NCBI GenBank assembly: GCA_021531615.1
Contig: JADYUE010000009.1
Location: 1 to 64,000 of the forward strand
Source of the DNA: Fusobacterium varium
GTDB taxonomy: Bacteria > Fusobacteriota > Fusobacteriia > Fusobacteriales > Fusobacteriaceae
DNA: 64,000 nt
Reading direction: 5' to 3'
The notes under the pieces are model-generated. The model was not told the DNA's origin. It did no database searches and saw only the letters and a program-made list of their open reading frames with translations. The translations under genes were made by a program, and so were the position numbers. Positions 25,885-36,471 of the stretch are shown one piece after another (the stretch's first letter is position 1; every line of letters starts with the position of its first letter).

Positions 25885-27234
25885 ATGTTAGATAATTTAG
25901 GTTCTAGATTTCAAGAGATTTTTAAAAAAGTAAGAGGACATGGGAAATTAAGTGAAAGCAATATAAAAGAAGCATTAAGAGAAGTAAGAATGTCTCTACT
26001 TGAAGCTGACGTAAACTATAAAGTTGTAAAAGATTTTACAAAGAAGATACAAGAAAAATCTGTTGGAACAGATGTTTTAAAAGGAATAAATCCTGGACAA
26101 CAATTTATAAAGATAGTTAATGATGAATTGGTAGAACTTTTAGGTGGAACAAATTCAAGACTGACTAAAGGGGTAAAAAATCCAACTGTTCTAATGCTTT
26201 CAGGGCTTCAAGGGGCAGGAAAAACAACTTTTGCAGCAAAACTAGCTAACTACTTAAAGAAACAGGGAGAATCTGTTTTAATGGTAGGAGCAGATATATA
26301 TAGACCAGCAGCAATAAAACAATTGCAAGTTTTAGGAGAACAAATTAATGTTCCTGTGTATGCTGAGGAAGAAACAAAAGATGCTGTGGCAATTTGTGAA
26401 AGAGGGCTTGAAAAAGCTAAAGAGTTAAAATCTACATATATGATAATAGATACTGCAGGAAGACTTCACATAGATGAGAAGTTGATGGATGAGCTTAGAA
26501 ATATTAAAAAAGCTGTTAGACCTCAAGAAATATTATTAGTTGTAGATGCGATGATAGGGCAAGATGCTGTTAACTTGGCAGAATCATTTAATAATGTTTT
26601 AAGCATAGATGGAGTAGTTTTAACAAAACTAGATGGAGATACAAGAGGGGGAGCTGCACTTTCAATAAAATCTGTTGTTGGTAAACCTATTAAATTTGTT
26701 GGAGTAGGAGAGAGAATAGATGATATTGAACTTTTCCATCCAGAAAGACTTGTTTCAAGAATCTTAGGAATGGGAGATGTAGTTTCACTTGTTGAAAAAG
26801 CTCAAAGTGCAATAGATGAAGAAGATGCAAAATCTTTAGAAGAAAAGATAAGAACACAAAAATTTGACTTAAATGACTTCTTAAAACAACTTCAAAATAT
26901 TAAAAAATTAGGTTCATTAGGAAGTATTTTAAAATTAATACCTGGTATGGGGCAAATTGGTGACTTAGCTCCTGCTGAAAAAGAGATGAAGAAAGTAGAA
27001 GCAATAATACAATCTATGACTTTTGAAGAGAGAAAGAAACCAGAGATATTAAAAGCAAGTAGAAAGAAGAGAATAGCAATGGGTAGTGGTACTGATGTAT
27101 CAGATGTAAATAGGCTATTGAAGCAATTTGAACAAATGAAAGAGATGATGAAGATGTTCAGTGGTGGAAAGATGCCGTCATTCCCTGGCTTTCCTGGTAT
27201 GAAAGGTGGAAAGGGAGGAAGATTCCCTTTTTAA
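25885..27234 (+). CDS. ffh: Signal recognition particle protein Ffh
   Basis: Ffh is the GTPase of the bacterial SRP and binds signal peptides and 4.5S RNA. The N domain, then the G domain with SGLQGAGKTTFAAKLA (about residue 105), DTAGRLHIDEKLM and TKLDGDTRGGAALS, and the M domain with IPGMGQI, KASRKKRIAMGSG and a Met/Gly/Phe-rich end (PSFPGFPGMKGGKGG) are present. I chose ATG 25885 (449 residues); an in-frame GTG at 25879 lies inside the AGAGGTGG ribosome binding site. No SRP RNA gene was found in this window. Confidence 0.96.
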   Translation: MLDNLGSRFQEIFKKVRGHGKLSESNIKEALREVRMSLLEADVNYKVVKDFTKKIQEKSVGTDVLKGINPGQQFIKIVNDELVELLGGTNSRLTKGVKNPTVLMLSGLQGAGKTTFAAKLANYLKKQGESVLMVGADIYRPAAIKQLQVLGEQINVPVYAEEETKDAVAICERGLEKAKELKSTYMIIDTAGRLHIDEKLMDELRNIKKAVRPQEILLVVDAMIGQDAVNLAESFNNVLSIDGVVLTKLDGDTRGGAALSIKSVVGKPIKFVGVGERIDDIELFHPERLVSRILGMGDVVSLVEKAQSAIDEEDAKSLEEKIRTQKFDLNDFLKQLQNIKKLGSLGSILKLIPGMGQIGDLAPAEKEMKKVEAIIQSMTFEERKKPEILKASRKKRIAMGSGTDVSDVNRLLKQFEQMKEMMKMFSGGKMPSFPGFPGMKGGKGGRFPF

Positions 27235-27280
27235 AAAATAAATAAAAAATTTAAGTAATAATAAAAGGAGACGTGAAAAA

Positions 27281-27544
27281 ATGTTAAAATTAAGACTTAC
27301 AAGACTTGGAGACAAAAAAAGACCTTCTTATAGAATCGTTGCTATGGAAGCTTTAACAAAAAGAGATGGACAAGCAGTTGCTTACTTAGGAAACTACTTC
27401 CCACTAGAAGATTCTAAAGTTGTTTTAAAAGAAGAAGAAATCTTAAACTTCCTAGCAAATGGAGCTCAACCTACAAGAACAGTTAAATCAATCCTAGTTA
27501 AAGCTGGAGTATGGGCTAAATTTGAAGAATCAAAAAGAAAATAA
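27281..27544 (+). CDS. rpsP: 30S ribosomal protein S16
   Basis: The 87-residue protein starts MLKLRLTRLGDKKRPSYRIV, the S16 signature, and has YLGNYFPLED and NGAQPTRTVKSIL. AAAAGGAG lies upstream. In many bacteria rpsP is followed by rimM, trmD and rplS; here a strong terminator follows instead, so the cluster is cut short at rpsP. Confidence 0.97.
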   Translation: MLKLRLTRLGDKKRPSYRIVAMEALTKRDGQAVAYLGNYFPLEDSKVVLKEEEILNFLANGAQPTRTVKSILVKAGVWAKFEESKRK

Positions 27545-27562
27545 TTAGAAAAAGTTTTTAAG

Positions 27563-27597
27563 AGAGGCTTTATACGATAGTGTAGAGCCTCTTTTTC
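27563..27597 (+). terminator. Strong terminator after rpsP
   Basis: A 13-bp hairpin, AGAGGCTTTATAC with GTGTAGAGCCTCT (two G-U wobbles) and a GATA loop, is followed by TTTTTC. Confidence 0.9.
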
Positions 27598-27608
27598 TAA
27601 TACTTTAT

Positions 27609-27637
27609 TAGACAACTAATAAAAGATTTGATATAAT
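27609..27637 (+). promoter_or_regulatory. Promoter of the tex-glyS operon
   Basis: TAGACA (27609-27614) and TATAAT (27632-27637) are separated by 17 bases. A second -10-like TATACT lies at 27642. The leader to tex would be about 50 bases. Confidence 0.6.
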
Positions 27638-27691
27638 TTGATATACTATAAAAATTTAATTTTAAAATAGAGAAGTTTAGAAAGGTGAGTT

Positions 27692-29857
27692 ATGGAAAAG
27701 ATATTTGAGACAGTAGCAAAGGAATTAAAGTTAAAAGTTAATCAAGTTACAAATACAATGCAACTTTTAGATGAAGGTGCAACTGTACCATTTGTTTCAA
27801 GATATAGAAAAGAGGTAACAGGAAATCTTGATGAAATAGAAATTGGGAAAATATTAGAATCTGTAACATATCTTAGAAATCTTGAAAAGAGAAAAGAAGA
27901 GGTAATTAGATTAATAGAGGAGCAAGGGAAACTTACAGAGGAACTTAGAAAGAGCATTGAAGATGCAGAGAAACTTCAAGAGGTAGAGGATATATATTTC
28001 CCTTATAGAAAGAAGAGAAAAACAAAAGCTGATATTGCAAAAGAAAGAGGACTTGAGCCTCTTGCTGATATTATGTTAAAGGCAAAGTCAGTGGAAGAGT
28101 TAGTAGAAAAAGCACAAGGATTTTTAACTGAAGATATAAAAACAGTTGATGAAGCTCTTGATGGAGCTATGTTGATTATAGCTCAAAATATCTCTGAAAC
28201 ACCTACTTATAGAGAGCAAATAAGAGAGATTATGCTTAAATATGGTATTCTTGTAACTAAAGAGAGTAAAAAAGCTAAGGAATTAGATGTAAAAAAAGTT
28301 TATGGAGACTATTATGATTATAGTGAGCCAGTTACAAAGATGCCACCTCATAGAATATTAGCAGTAAATAGAGGAGAAAAGGAAGATATACTATCTGTTA
28401 ATATCACTTTAGACGAAAAAACTAGAGCTAGAGTGGAAAATCTTATATTAAAAGATTTTTTAAATAAAAACTTAAAGGATATTTATCTGAAAATAGTTGT
28501 AGACTCTTTAGATAGATTGATTTTACCATCTATTGAGAGAGAGGTTAGAAATATTTTAACTGATAAAGCTGAGTTAGAAGCTATTGCAGTATTTAAAGAT
28601 AATTTGAAGAATCTTTTATTACAAGCACCACTAAAAGAAAAAAGTATATTAGCACTTGACCCAGGGTATAGAACTGGTTGTAAAGTAGCAGTAATTGATA
28701 AAAATGGATTTTATAGAGAAAATGATGTATTTTTCCTAGTTGGAGAGATGCACTCACCAAAACAGTTAGCTGAAGCAGAGAAGAAAATAATTGATTATGT
28801 AAATAAGTATAAAATTGATATAATAGTAATGGGAAATGGAACTGCTTCAAGAGAGACAGAAAGTTTTGTTGCAGATGTAATTAAAAAGAATAAATTAGAT
28901 GTTAAGTATTTGATAGCAAATGAAGCAGGAGCATCAATCTATTCAGCATCGAAGATAGCAGCAGAGGAGTTTCCAGATCTAGATGTAACAGTTAGAGGAG
29001 CTATCTCTATTGGAAGAAGGGTACAAGATCCATTGGCTGAATTAGTAAAAATTGATCCTAAATCTATTGGTGTAGGAATGTATCAACATGATGTAAACCA
29101 AGGACGTTTAGATGAATCATTAGACTCTGTAATTAACTATGTTGTAAATAGTGTAGGAGCTAACTTGAATACTGCATCATGGGCACTACTTTCACATATT
29201 TCAGGAATTAAAAAGAATATAGCTAAAAATATAGTAGAGTATAGAAAAGAGAATGGAAACTTTAAAAATAGAAAAGAATTGATGAAGGTAAAAGGAATTG
29301 GAGCTAAAGCATATGAACAAATGGCTGGATTCTTAGTAATTCCAGAGGGAGAAAATGTTTTAGATAATACAATAATCCACCCTGAATCATATCATATAGC
29401 TAAAGAGATTTTAGAAACTGTTGGATTTAGTGTTGAAAAATATGGAGAAGATTTAACAGGAGCTAGAGAGCAATTAAAGAACTTTAAAGCTGAAAAATTT
29501 GCTAAAGAAAATGGTTATGGAGAGGAAACAGTTAAGGATATCTATCAAGCTTTAATTAGAGATAGAAGAGATCCTAGAGATAGCTTTGAAAAACCTCTTT
29601 TAAAATCAGATATATTAAAAATGGAAAATCTTCAAATTGGAATGGAGATTGAGGGAACAGTAAGAAATGTAGTTAAGTTTGGAGCTTTTATAGATATTGG
29701 ATTAAAAAATGATGCTTTACTACACATTTCAGAGATTTCTAATAAATTTGTAGATGATCCAAGTAAAGTTTTATCAGTTGGACAAATTATAAAAGTAAGA
29801 ATAAAAGATATAGATAAAGAGAGAGAAAGAGTAGCATTGACTAAAAAGGAGAAATAG
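27692..29857 (+). CDS. tex: Tex family RNA-binding protein
   Basis: Tex proteins are conserved multidomain RNA-binding proteins linked to transcription. The 721-residue protein starts with the Tex N-terminal region (PFVSRYRKEVTGNLDEI). A YqgF/RNase H-like core with LALDPGYRTGCKVAVID is near residue 325. Helix-hairpin-helix repeats follow (NTASWALLSHISGI, KVKGIGAKAYEQMAGFL). The C-terminal S1 domain has GMEIEGTVRNVVKFGAFIDIG. Length is typical. The sensor kinase gene starts one base after its stop codon. Confidence 0.95.
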   Translation: MEKIFETVAKELKLKVNQVTNTMQLLDEGATVPFVSRYRKEVTGNLDEIEIGKILESVTYLRNLEKRKEEVIRLIEEQGKLTEELRKSIEDAEKLQEVEDIYFPYRKKRKTKADIAKERGLEPLADIMLKAKSVEELVEKAQGFLTEDIKTVDEALDGAMLIIAQNISETPTYREQIREIMLKYGILVTKESKKAKELDVKKVYGDYYDYSEPVTKMPPHRILAVNRGEKEDILSVNITLDEKTRARVENLILKDFLNKNLKDIYLKIVVDSLDRLILPSIEREVRNILTDKAELEAIAVFKDNLKNLLLQAPLKEKSILALDPGYRTGCKVAVIDKNGFYRENDVFFLVGEMHSPKQLAEAEKKIIDYVNKYKIDIIVMGNGTASRETESFVADVIKKNKLDVKYLIANEAGASIYSASKIAAEEFPDLDVTVRGAISIGRRVQDPLAELVKIDPKSIGVGMYQHDVNQGRLDESLDSVINYVVNSVGANLNTASWALLSHISGIKKNIAKNIVEYRKENGNFKNRKELMKVKGIGAKAYEQMAGFLVIPEGENVLDNTIIHPESYHIAKEILETVGFSVEKYGEDLTGAREQLKNFKAEKFAKENGYGEETVKDIYQALIRDRRDPRDSFEKPLLKSDILKMENLQIGMEIEGTVRNVVKFGAFIDIGLKNDALLHISEISNKFVDDPSKVLSVGQIIKVRIKDIDKERERVALTKKEK

Positions 29858-29858
29858 A

Positions 29859-32267
29859 ATGAAAATAAAGAAGAATTCTCTTCTTATAAAAATAATATTC
29901 TATAATGATATAGCAATAATAATCACATCTGTGACTATTGCTCTTTTTCTGATTCTAATTTCATTTCAAAGTCTTGAAAATAGAATTGTAGATGCAGGTA
30001 GAGATAAGATAACTCTATTGAATAAAGGATATAATGCAGTAATTTTAAAAGCAAAAGATGATCTATTTCAAGTTTCACGAAATATAAATATACTTTCAGG
30101 AAAGAATATAAATAATAAATTTACCTATAATACAGTTGCTAAATTGATTAGAAATCAGCTGACAAAGAAAAATTTAAAATTATATTCAGATAGCATTGTT
30201 TGTATTGTATCAGCAGATGGAATGCCACTAGGGGAAGCAAGTGGAAATAGAAAAACCTTGATAAATGGTGAAACAAGTAGATATATTTTAGAAAAAAATC
30301 TTTCTCGTAGTGAGGAAGATATGGATAGTATATATTTTGGAAAATTGGGAGATACTGTCTATGCTAGAATAGTTATACCATATAGTTCTGGTTCAGGAAG
30401 ATCAAAGGAGTATTTAGTTTTAACACTACCAATTAATCAAAATGTTTTAGATAATTTACGGAAATTTGTTGGATTGGATGAAAATGATAAGATATTTTTA
30501 GTAGTTGATAATACCTATCAATTTGGAGATCTAGGCTTAGAAAAGGGAAGTAAATTTTTTAGAAAAAAAGAGAATTGGGAATATGAGTACTTCTATAGAA
30601 AGAAAACAATAGACAATACAGTATATTACATGTCACTATATAATTTACAAGATTATAATAAAAAATATATTGCTAATATAGGTATAGGTTTAGTTGGAGA
30701 TGAAATAGTAAGGGATAAAGTAAAAGTTTCATTTTCAATTCTACTAATAGTATTAGGACTTATTATAACAAGTACAACTATTTGTGCAAGGGTATTCTAT
30801 GAGCTTTTAGCTCCTTTAAATAAGTTGATTGAGGCAGTTGATGGAATTAGTAAGGGTAACTATGATCTTTCCTTTAATGATGAAGAGGTTGAGGAGATTA
30901 GATCTCTTTCTAAATCTTTTGAACATATGGCAAAAAGTGTAAGAGATAAAGAAAAGATATTAAAAGAAAAGAACAATAAGCTTTTAGAAAATATTAATAG
31001 AATAGATGCTATTGAAAAGATCTTAATGGGGTTACAAATTGAAGATGATGTAACTGCAACAGTAAAAAGTCTTTTATCAGCCTTTACCTCTGAAATGGGA
31101 TTGGGATATAGTAGGGCTATGTATTTTAGATATAGTCGTGAAATAGATACTCTTGTAGGAGAGATGTCAAGTATTAATAGCATGGTAAAAGCAGATATTA
31201 CTAAAAAAGATGAAAAGACTCAAGGAGATGGATTTGAGTTTCAATTGATGAACTTAAATAAATTAGTACATCTTATAAAAATACCATTTAAAGAAGAAAG
31301 TATGTTAGTAAAGGCTTTAAAAGAAAAGAGAGTTATCTATCATAATGATAAAGGGTATAAATACAATTTAGGAAATGATCTTTTTAAAAGTTTTGGAATA
31401 AATAACTTTTTATTATTCCCAGTATACAATAATAATAGAAATTATGGATGTATTTTAGTAGATTATTTTGGAAAAAATAGAAAGATCTCTGAAGAAGAAG
31501 CAGAATTAATGACACTATTATCAATAAATACTGCTGTTAGATTGGAGAATAAAACAATGGAAGAAGCTAAAATCGACTATGAAAGAACAGCAACTTTAGC
31601 TAGATTAGCAAATAGATTCTTTGGTAGAAGAGAAGTTTCCTTGAAAAAAATAATTTCTATTATTGAAAGAATGGCAGAATATGATTATAATGATAGTTGT
31701 ATTGTAGATGAGATTTTAAAGGCAAGAGATGAGATTGTAAAAATTAAACAAGAAAATCTTATTTTAAAAGAGTATTCAAAGATTGATGAAAATGAGATGG
31801 TGCCAGTAGAATTTGATCAAATTATCTATGATGTTGTAGATGAGATACAACCAGATTTAGAAAAAGATGGAATAATCATATCTGTATTTATGAATTGTAG
31901 CGGAAGAATATTAGGAGATAGAAAAAAATTAAGTCGAGTATTCTATGAACTTATAAAAAATGCTAAAATGGCATTAAGAGATCAAAAGGACAAGGATAAA
32001 AAAATTAACATTATTGTTTCTAAGGATAAAAATATAGATAAGATAAGAATCAATATAATAGATAATGGAATTGGAATGACAGAGGAACAGATGATAAATA
32101 TTTCAGATCCATTTGTAAGTTATACTGAGGGAACTCCTGGATTGGGATTAGCCATTGTTGATAGAGTAATAAAAGATCATCATGGTGTAATTAAATTCTA
32201 TTCTAAGATAGATGAAGGAACAGATATAAAAATAACATTAAATATATACAAGGAGGAAATTTTATAA
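29859..32267 (+). CDS. Membrane sensor kinase-like protein without a phosphoacceptor histidine
   Basis: The 802-residue protein has a membrane helix at about 12-34, a large extracytoplasmic sensor region (35-285), a second helix at about 290-312, a HAMP-like segment and coiled coil (315-375), a GAF-like domain (about 385-560), a dimerisation-like region and a GHKL ATPase domain (670-800). The ATPase has the N box [16 protein letters not shown] and [12 protein letters not shown]. Where other kinases read LAxxxAHEIRNPL it reads [12 protein letters not shown] from about residue 580, with no histidine nearby. No response regulator gene is adjacent. Its stop overlaps ileS as TAATG. The signal is unknown. 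Confidence 0.85.
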   Translation: MKIKKNSLLIKIIFYNDIAIIITSVTIALFLILISFQSLENRIVDAGRDKITLLNKGYNAVILKAKDDLFQVSRNINILSGKNINNKFTYNTVAKLIRNQLTKKNLKLYSDSIVCIVSADGMPLGEASGNRKTLINGETSRYILEKNLSRSEEDMDSIYFGKLGDTVYARIVIPYSSGSGRSKEYLVLTLPINQNVLDNLRKFVGLDENDKIFLVVDNTYQFGDLGLEKGSKFFRKKENWEYEYFYRKKTIDNTVYYMSLYNLQDYNKKYIANIGIGLVGDEIVRDKVKVSFSILLIVLGLIITSTTICARVFYELLAPLNKLIEAVDGISKGNYDLSFNDEEVEEIRSLSKSFEHMAKSVRDKEKILKEKNNKLLENINRIDAIEKILMGLQIEDDVTATVKSLLSAFTSEMGLGYSRAMYFRYSREIDTLVGEMSSINSMVKADITKKDEKTQGDGFEFQLMNLNKLVHLIKIPFKEESMLVKALKEKRVIYHNDKGYKYNLGNDLFKSFGINNFLLFPVYNNNRNYGCILVDYFGKNRKISEEEAELMTLLSINTAVRLENKTMEEAKIDYERTATLARLANRFFGRREVSLKKIISIIERMAEYDYNDSCIVDEILKARDEIVKIKQENLILKEYSKIDENEMVPVEFDQIIYDVVDEIQPDLEKDGIIISVFMNCSGRILGDRKKLSRVFYELIKNAKMALRDQKDKDKKINIIVSKDKNIDKIRINIIDNGIGMTEEQMINISDPFVSYTEGTPGLGLAIVDRVIKDHHGVIKFYSKIDEGTDIKITLNIYKEEIL

Positions 32268-35065
32268 TGAGTGATAAGGATTATGGAGCCACTCTAAACC
32301 TTCCGAAGACTAGTTTTCAAATGAAAGCTAATCTTCCAAATAAAGAGCCTAAATTTATAAAGATGTGGCAAGAACAAGAGATTTATTTTAAAGGAATTGA
32401 CAAAGATAAACCCTCTTTCATATTACATGATGGACCACCATATGCAAATGGTGAAATCCATATAGGACATGCACTTAATAAAATATTAAAAGATATCATC
32501 TTAAAATATAAGAGATTAAGAGGATATAATGCACCATATATTCCAGGTTGGGATACTCATGGACTTCCTATTGAACTAAAAGTAACAGAAAAACTTGGAT
32601 CAAAAGCTAAGGAGATGACTCCAGCAGAGATTAGAGAACTTTGTGCAGAATATGCTAAAAAATGGGTAGGAATCCAAAGAGAAGGGTTTGTAAGATTAGG
32701 AGTTTTAGGAGATTGGGAAAATCCTTACCTAACTTTAAAACCAGAATATGAAGCTAAACAATTAGAAGTATTTGGAGAGCTTTATGAAAATGGATATATT
32801 TTTAAAGGATTAAAACCTATTTATTGGTCACCAGTTACTGAAACAGCTTTAGCAGAAGCTGAAATAGAGTATAAAAATGTATCTTCACCTTCAATCTATG
32901 TAAAGATGAAAGCTAATCAAGACCTATTAGATAAAATTGGTATGACAGAGGAAACTTGGGTTGTAATTTGGACAACAACTCCATGGACACTTCCAGCAAA
33001 CGTAGCTATATCTTTAAATCCTGATTTTGAATATGGAGTATACAAAACAGAAAAAGGAAACTTAATTTTAGGAAAAGATCTAGCTGAACAAGCGTTCTCA
33101 GCTATGGAAATTGAAAACTATGAATTAATAAAAGAGTTTGTAGGTAGAGATATTGAAAGAACTACTTACCAACATCCATTCTTAGATAGAACAGGACTAG
33201 TTATATTAGGAACTCATGTTACTGCTGATGCAGGAACAGGTTGTGTACACACAGCACCTGGACATGGACAAGATGACTATGTTGTAGGAACAAGATATGG
33301 ACTTCCTGTAATCTCTCCAATTAACCATAAAGGAGTATTAACAGAAGATGCAGGGCAATTTGCAGGATTATTCTATGCAAAAGCAAATAAAGAGATCTGT
33401 GCTTACTTAGAGGGAACAGGAGATCTTCTAAAATTAAAGATGATAGAACACTCATATCCTCATGATTGGAGATCTAAAACTCCAGTAATATTCAGAGCTA
33501 CAGAACAATGGTTTGTTAATGTAGAAGGTTCAGATATAAGAGAGAGAGCTTTAAAAGCTTTAGATGATGTAACATTCATTCCAGCTTGGGGAAGAAATAG
33601 AATTGGATCAATGCTAGAAGCAAGACCTGACTGGTGTATCTCAAGACAAAGAGTATGGGGAGTACCTATTCCAGTATTCTATAATGTTGCAACAGGAAAA
33701 GAGATCTTTAATAGAGATATTTTAAATAGAATAATTGAGATTGTAAAAAAAGAGGGAACTATAGCTTGGGTAAAATATAGTGCTGAAGAGTTAATAGGAG
33801 AGGAACTACTTGAAAAATACAATCTAAAAGGTGTAGAATTAAGAAAAGAAACAAATATTATGGACGTTTGGTTTGACTCTGGAGTTTCTCATAGAGCTGT
33901 ACTAGAAACAAGAGGAGATTTACTACATAGACCAGCAGATCTATATTTAGAAGGATCAGATCAACATAGAGGATGGTTTCAAACATCACTTCTTACTTCA
34001 ATAGGATCAACTCACGATGCTCCATTTAAAAATATCCTTACTCATGGATTTGTAAATGATGGAGAAGGAAAGAAAATGTCAAAATCTGTTGGAAATACAG
34101 TAGTACCTGCAGATGTTATAAAAGTTTATGGAGCTGATATTTTAAGATTATGGTGTGCATCTGTAGATTATAGAGAAGATGTTAAAATTTCTGATAATAT
34201 TCTAAAACAAATGGCTGAAGCTTATAGAAGAGTAAGAAATACAGCAAGATACATTTTAGGAAATAGTAATGACTTTAATCCTAATACAGATAAAGTTCCA
34301 TATGAGCAATTAATGGAAATTGATAAATGGGCATTACATAAACTTGAAGTATTAAAGAGAAAAGTTACAGAAAACTATGATAAATATGAGTTCTATAACT
34401 TATTCCAAGATATTCACTATTTTGCAGGAGTAGATATGTCAGCTTTCTATCTTGATATTATAAAAGATAGACTTTATACTGAAGGAACTAACTCAATAGA
34501 GAGAAGATCTGCTCAAACAGTTATGACAGAAATTCTAGTAACTTTAACTAAGATGATAGCTCCAATTCTATCATTTACAGCAGAGGAAATTTGGGAAACT
34601 TTACCAGAAGTATTAAAAGATAAAGAATCTGTTCTTTTAACTGATTGGTATAAAGAAAATGATGAGTATCTAAATCCAGAGATTGAAAATAAATGGGTAG
34701 AGATTATAAAAGTTAGAAAAGAAGCTAATAAATCTCTTGAAAAAGCAAGACAAGGAAAAGATAGAATTATAGGAAACTCACTAGATGCAAAAGTTATGTT
34801 ACATTCAACAGATGCAGAGATTCAAAAATTCTTGGTTGAAAATAGAGAAAAACTTGAACTTGCTCTAATTGTTTCAGAGGTTGAAATAGTAGAAAATATT
34901 GATGAAACTTTCACTAAAGGAGAAGAGGCAACAGATCTTTACATTAAAGTTCTTCATGCAGAGGGAGAAAAATGTGAAAGATGTTGGAAATACTCTAAAG
35001 AGATTGGAAAAGATCCAGAACATCCAACTCTTTGTCCAAGATGTGCAAGTGTACTAAAAAAATAA
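32267..35065 (+). CDS. ileS: Isoleucyl-tRNA synthetase
   Basis: IleRS charges tRNA-Ile. The class I signatures are HIGH at residues 65-68 and KMSKS at 603-607. The editing domain has [13 protein letters not shown] and the [16 protein letters not shown] motif. The C-terminal zinc site is CERCW with CPRC about 20 residues later. At 932 residues it is of the usual bacterial type. Its ATG overlaps the stop of the kinase-like gene, and no T-box leader lies before it, so its control must come from the upstream promoter or from inside the operon. Confidence 0.97.
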   Translation: MSDKDYGATLNLPKTSFQMKANLPNKEPKFIKMWQEQEIYFKGIDKDKPSFILHDGPPYANGEIHIGHALNKILKDIILKYKRLRGYNAPYIPGWDTHGLPIELKVTEKLGSKAKEMTPAEIRELCAEYAKKWVGIQREGFVRLGVLGDWENPYLTLKPEYEAKQLEVFGELYENGYIFKGLKPIYWSPVTETALAEAEIEYKNVSSPSIYVKMKANQDLLDKIGMTEETWVVIWTTTPWTLPANVAISLNPDFEYGVYKTEKGNLILGKDLAEQAFSAMEIENYELIKEFVGRDIERTTYQHPFLDRTGLVILGTHVTADAGTGCVHTAPGHGQDDYVVGTRYGLPVISPINHKGVLTEDAGQFAGLFYAKANKEICAYLEGTGDLLKLKMIEHSYPHDWRSKTPVIFRATEQWFVNVEGSDIRERALKALDDVTFIPAWGRNRIGSMLEARPDWCISRQRVWGVPIPVFYNVATGKEIFNRDILNRIIEIVKKEGTIAWVKYSAEELIGEELLEKYNLKGVELRKETNIMDVWFDSGVSHRAVLETRGDLLHRPADLYLEGSDQHRGWFQTSLLTSIGSTHDAPFKNILTHGFVNDGEGKKMSKSVGNTVVPADVIKVYGADILRLWCASVDYREDVKISDNILKQMAEAYRRVRNTARYILGNSNDFNPNTDKVPYEQLMEIDKWALHKLEVLKRKVTENYDKYEFYNLFQDIHYFAGVDMSAFYLDIIKDRLYTEGTNSIERRSAQTVMTEILVTLTKMIAPILSFTAEEIWETLPEVLKDKESVLLTDWYKENDEYLNPEIENKWVEIIKVRKEANKSLEKARQGKDRIIGNSLDAKVMLHSTDAEIQKFLVENREKLELALIVSEVEIVENIDETFTKGEEATDLYIKVLHAEGEKCERCWKYSKEIGKDPEHPTLCPRCASVLKK

Positions 35066-35080
35066 AAGCTAGGAGAAAAG

Positions 35081-35536
35081 ATGGTATATATAATTTTAGT
35101 GGCTATATTGATAGCTTTAGATCAAGTATCAAAATATATTATAGATAATAACTTTTTTGAAGGAGATACCCTTGGAGTAATAACTGATTTTTTTCATATC
35201 ACATATGTTAAAAATAGAGGAATAGCCTTTGGTATGTTTCAAGGAAAGTTAGATATTATAAGTATAGCAACAGTAATAGCTATAATTGCCATTATCTATT
35301 ATTTATACAAAGATAGAAATAAAATGCCTATTTTGGAGAAAATAGGCTTTAATTTCATTCTTGCTGGGGCTATTGGAAATATGATAGATAGAGTAGCAAG
35401 AGGATTTGTCATAGATATGATTGATTTCAGAGGAATCTGGGCTTTTGTATTTAATTTGGCAGATGTATGGATTAACATAGGTGTATTATTAATATTATTA
35501 GAATATTTCTTTGATAATAAAAAGAAAAAAATATAG
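35081..35536 (+). CDS. lspA: Lipoprotein signal peptidase (signal peptidase II)
   Basis: LspA removes signal peptides from prolipoproteins in the inner membrane. Conserved blocks are LDQVSKYII, the NRGIAFGMF segment, GAIGNMIDR and [11 protein letters not shown]; the last two carry the catalytic aspartates. Four membrane helices fit the 151 residues. It lies between ileS and glyQ; an ileS-lspA order is common in bacteria. Confidence 0.96.
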   Translation: MVYIILVAILIALDQVSKYIIDNNFFEGDTLGVITDFFHITYVKNRGIAFGMFQGKLDIISIATVIAIIAIIYYLYKDRNKMPILEKIGFNFILAGAIGNMIDRVARGFVIDMIDFRGIWAFVFNLADVWINIGVLLILLEYFFDNKKKKI

Positions 35537-35547
35537 GAGGAAGAAAA

Positions 35548-36420
35548 ATGACATTTCAAGAGATAATTTTTACTCTCCAAAAGTACTGGAGTTCTAAAGG
35601 ATGTGTATTAGGAAATCCTTATGATATTGAAAAAGGAGCTGGAACATTTAACCCAAATACATTTCTTATGTCTTTAGGACCAGAACCATGGAATGTTGCT
35701 TATGTAGAACCATCTAGAAGACCAAAAGATGGAAGATATGGAGAAAACCCAAATAGAGTATATCAACATCATCAATTCCAAGTTATTATGAAACCATCTC
35801 CATTAAATATTCAAGAACTTTACTTAGAAAGTTTAAGAGTATTAGGAATTGAACCAGAAAAACATGATATCCGTTTTGTTGAAGATGACTGGGAATCACC
35901 AACACTAGGAGCATGGGGACTAGGTTGGGAAGTATGGCTTGATGGAATGGAAGTAACTCAATTTACTTATTTCCAACAAGTTGGAGGATTAGAACTTGAT
36001 CCAATTCCTGTTGAAATTACTTATGGATTAGAAAGACTTGCACTATATATTCAAAATAAAGAGAATGTATATGATTTAGAGTGGGCACCAGGAGTAAAAT
36101 ATGGAGATATGAGATTCCAATTTGAATATGAAAACTCTAAATACTCATTTGAATTAGCAGATCTTGAAAGTCATTTTAAATGGTTTGATGAATATGAGAA
36201 AGAAGCAGGAAGAATTCTTGATGCAGGATTAGTTCTTCCAGCATATGACTATGTATTAAAATGCTCACATACATTTAACGTTTTAGATTCAAGAGGAGCT
36301 ATATCTACAACTGAAAGAATGGCTTATATATTAAGAGTTAGAAACTTAGCAAGAAGATGTGCAGAAGTTTATGTACAAAATAGAAAGGATCTAGGATACC
36401 CTCTTTTAAAAAAGAAATAG
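35548..36420 (+). CDS. glyQ: Glycyl-tRNA synthetase alpha subunit
   Basis: The catalytic alpha subunit of the tetrameric class II GlyRS. The protein starts [19 protein letters not shown] and contains [42 protein letters not shown] and [10 protein letters not shown]. At 290 residues it has the normal length. The ribosome binding site is AGGAGGAAG. glyS follows after 51 bases, so both subunits come from the same transcript. Confidence 0.97.
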   Translation: MTFQEIIFTLQKYWSSKGCVLGNPYDIEKGAGTFNPNTFLMSLGPEPWNVAYVEPSRRPKDGRYGENPNRVYQHHQFQVIMKPSPLNIQELYLESLRVLGIEPEKHDIRFVEDDWESPTLGAWGLGWEVWLDGMEVTQFTYFQQVGGLELDPIPVEITYGLERLALYIQNKENVYDLEWAPGVKYGDMRFQFEYENSKYSFELADLESHFKWFDEYEKEAGRILDAGLVLPAYDYVLKCSHTFNVLDSRGAISTTERMAYILRVRNLARRCAEVYVQNRKDLGYPLLKKK

Positions 36421-36471
36421 GATAAAATTTTAAAATAAAAAGAGGATTAATGTAAAAGAGGAGGAAATAAA

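Noticed and set aside
32200-32267. T-box or other leader before ileS (and before alaS and glyQ)
   Set aside because: The gaps are 0-25 bases and filled with coding sequence or a simple ribosome binding site. There is no room for a T-box.
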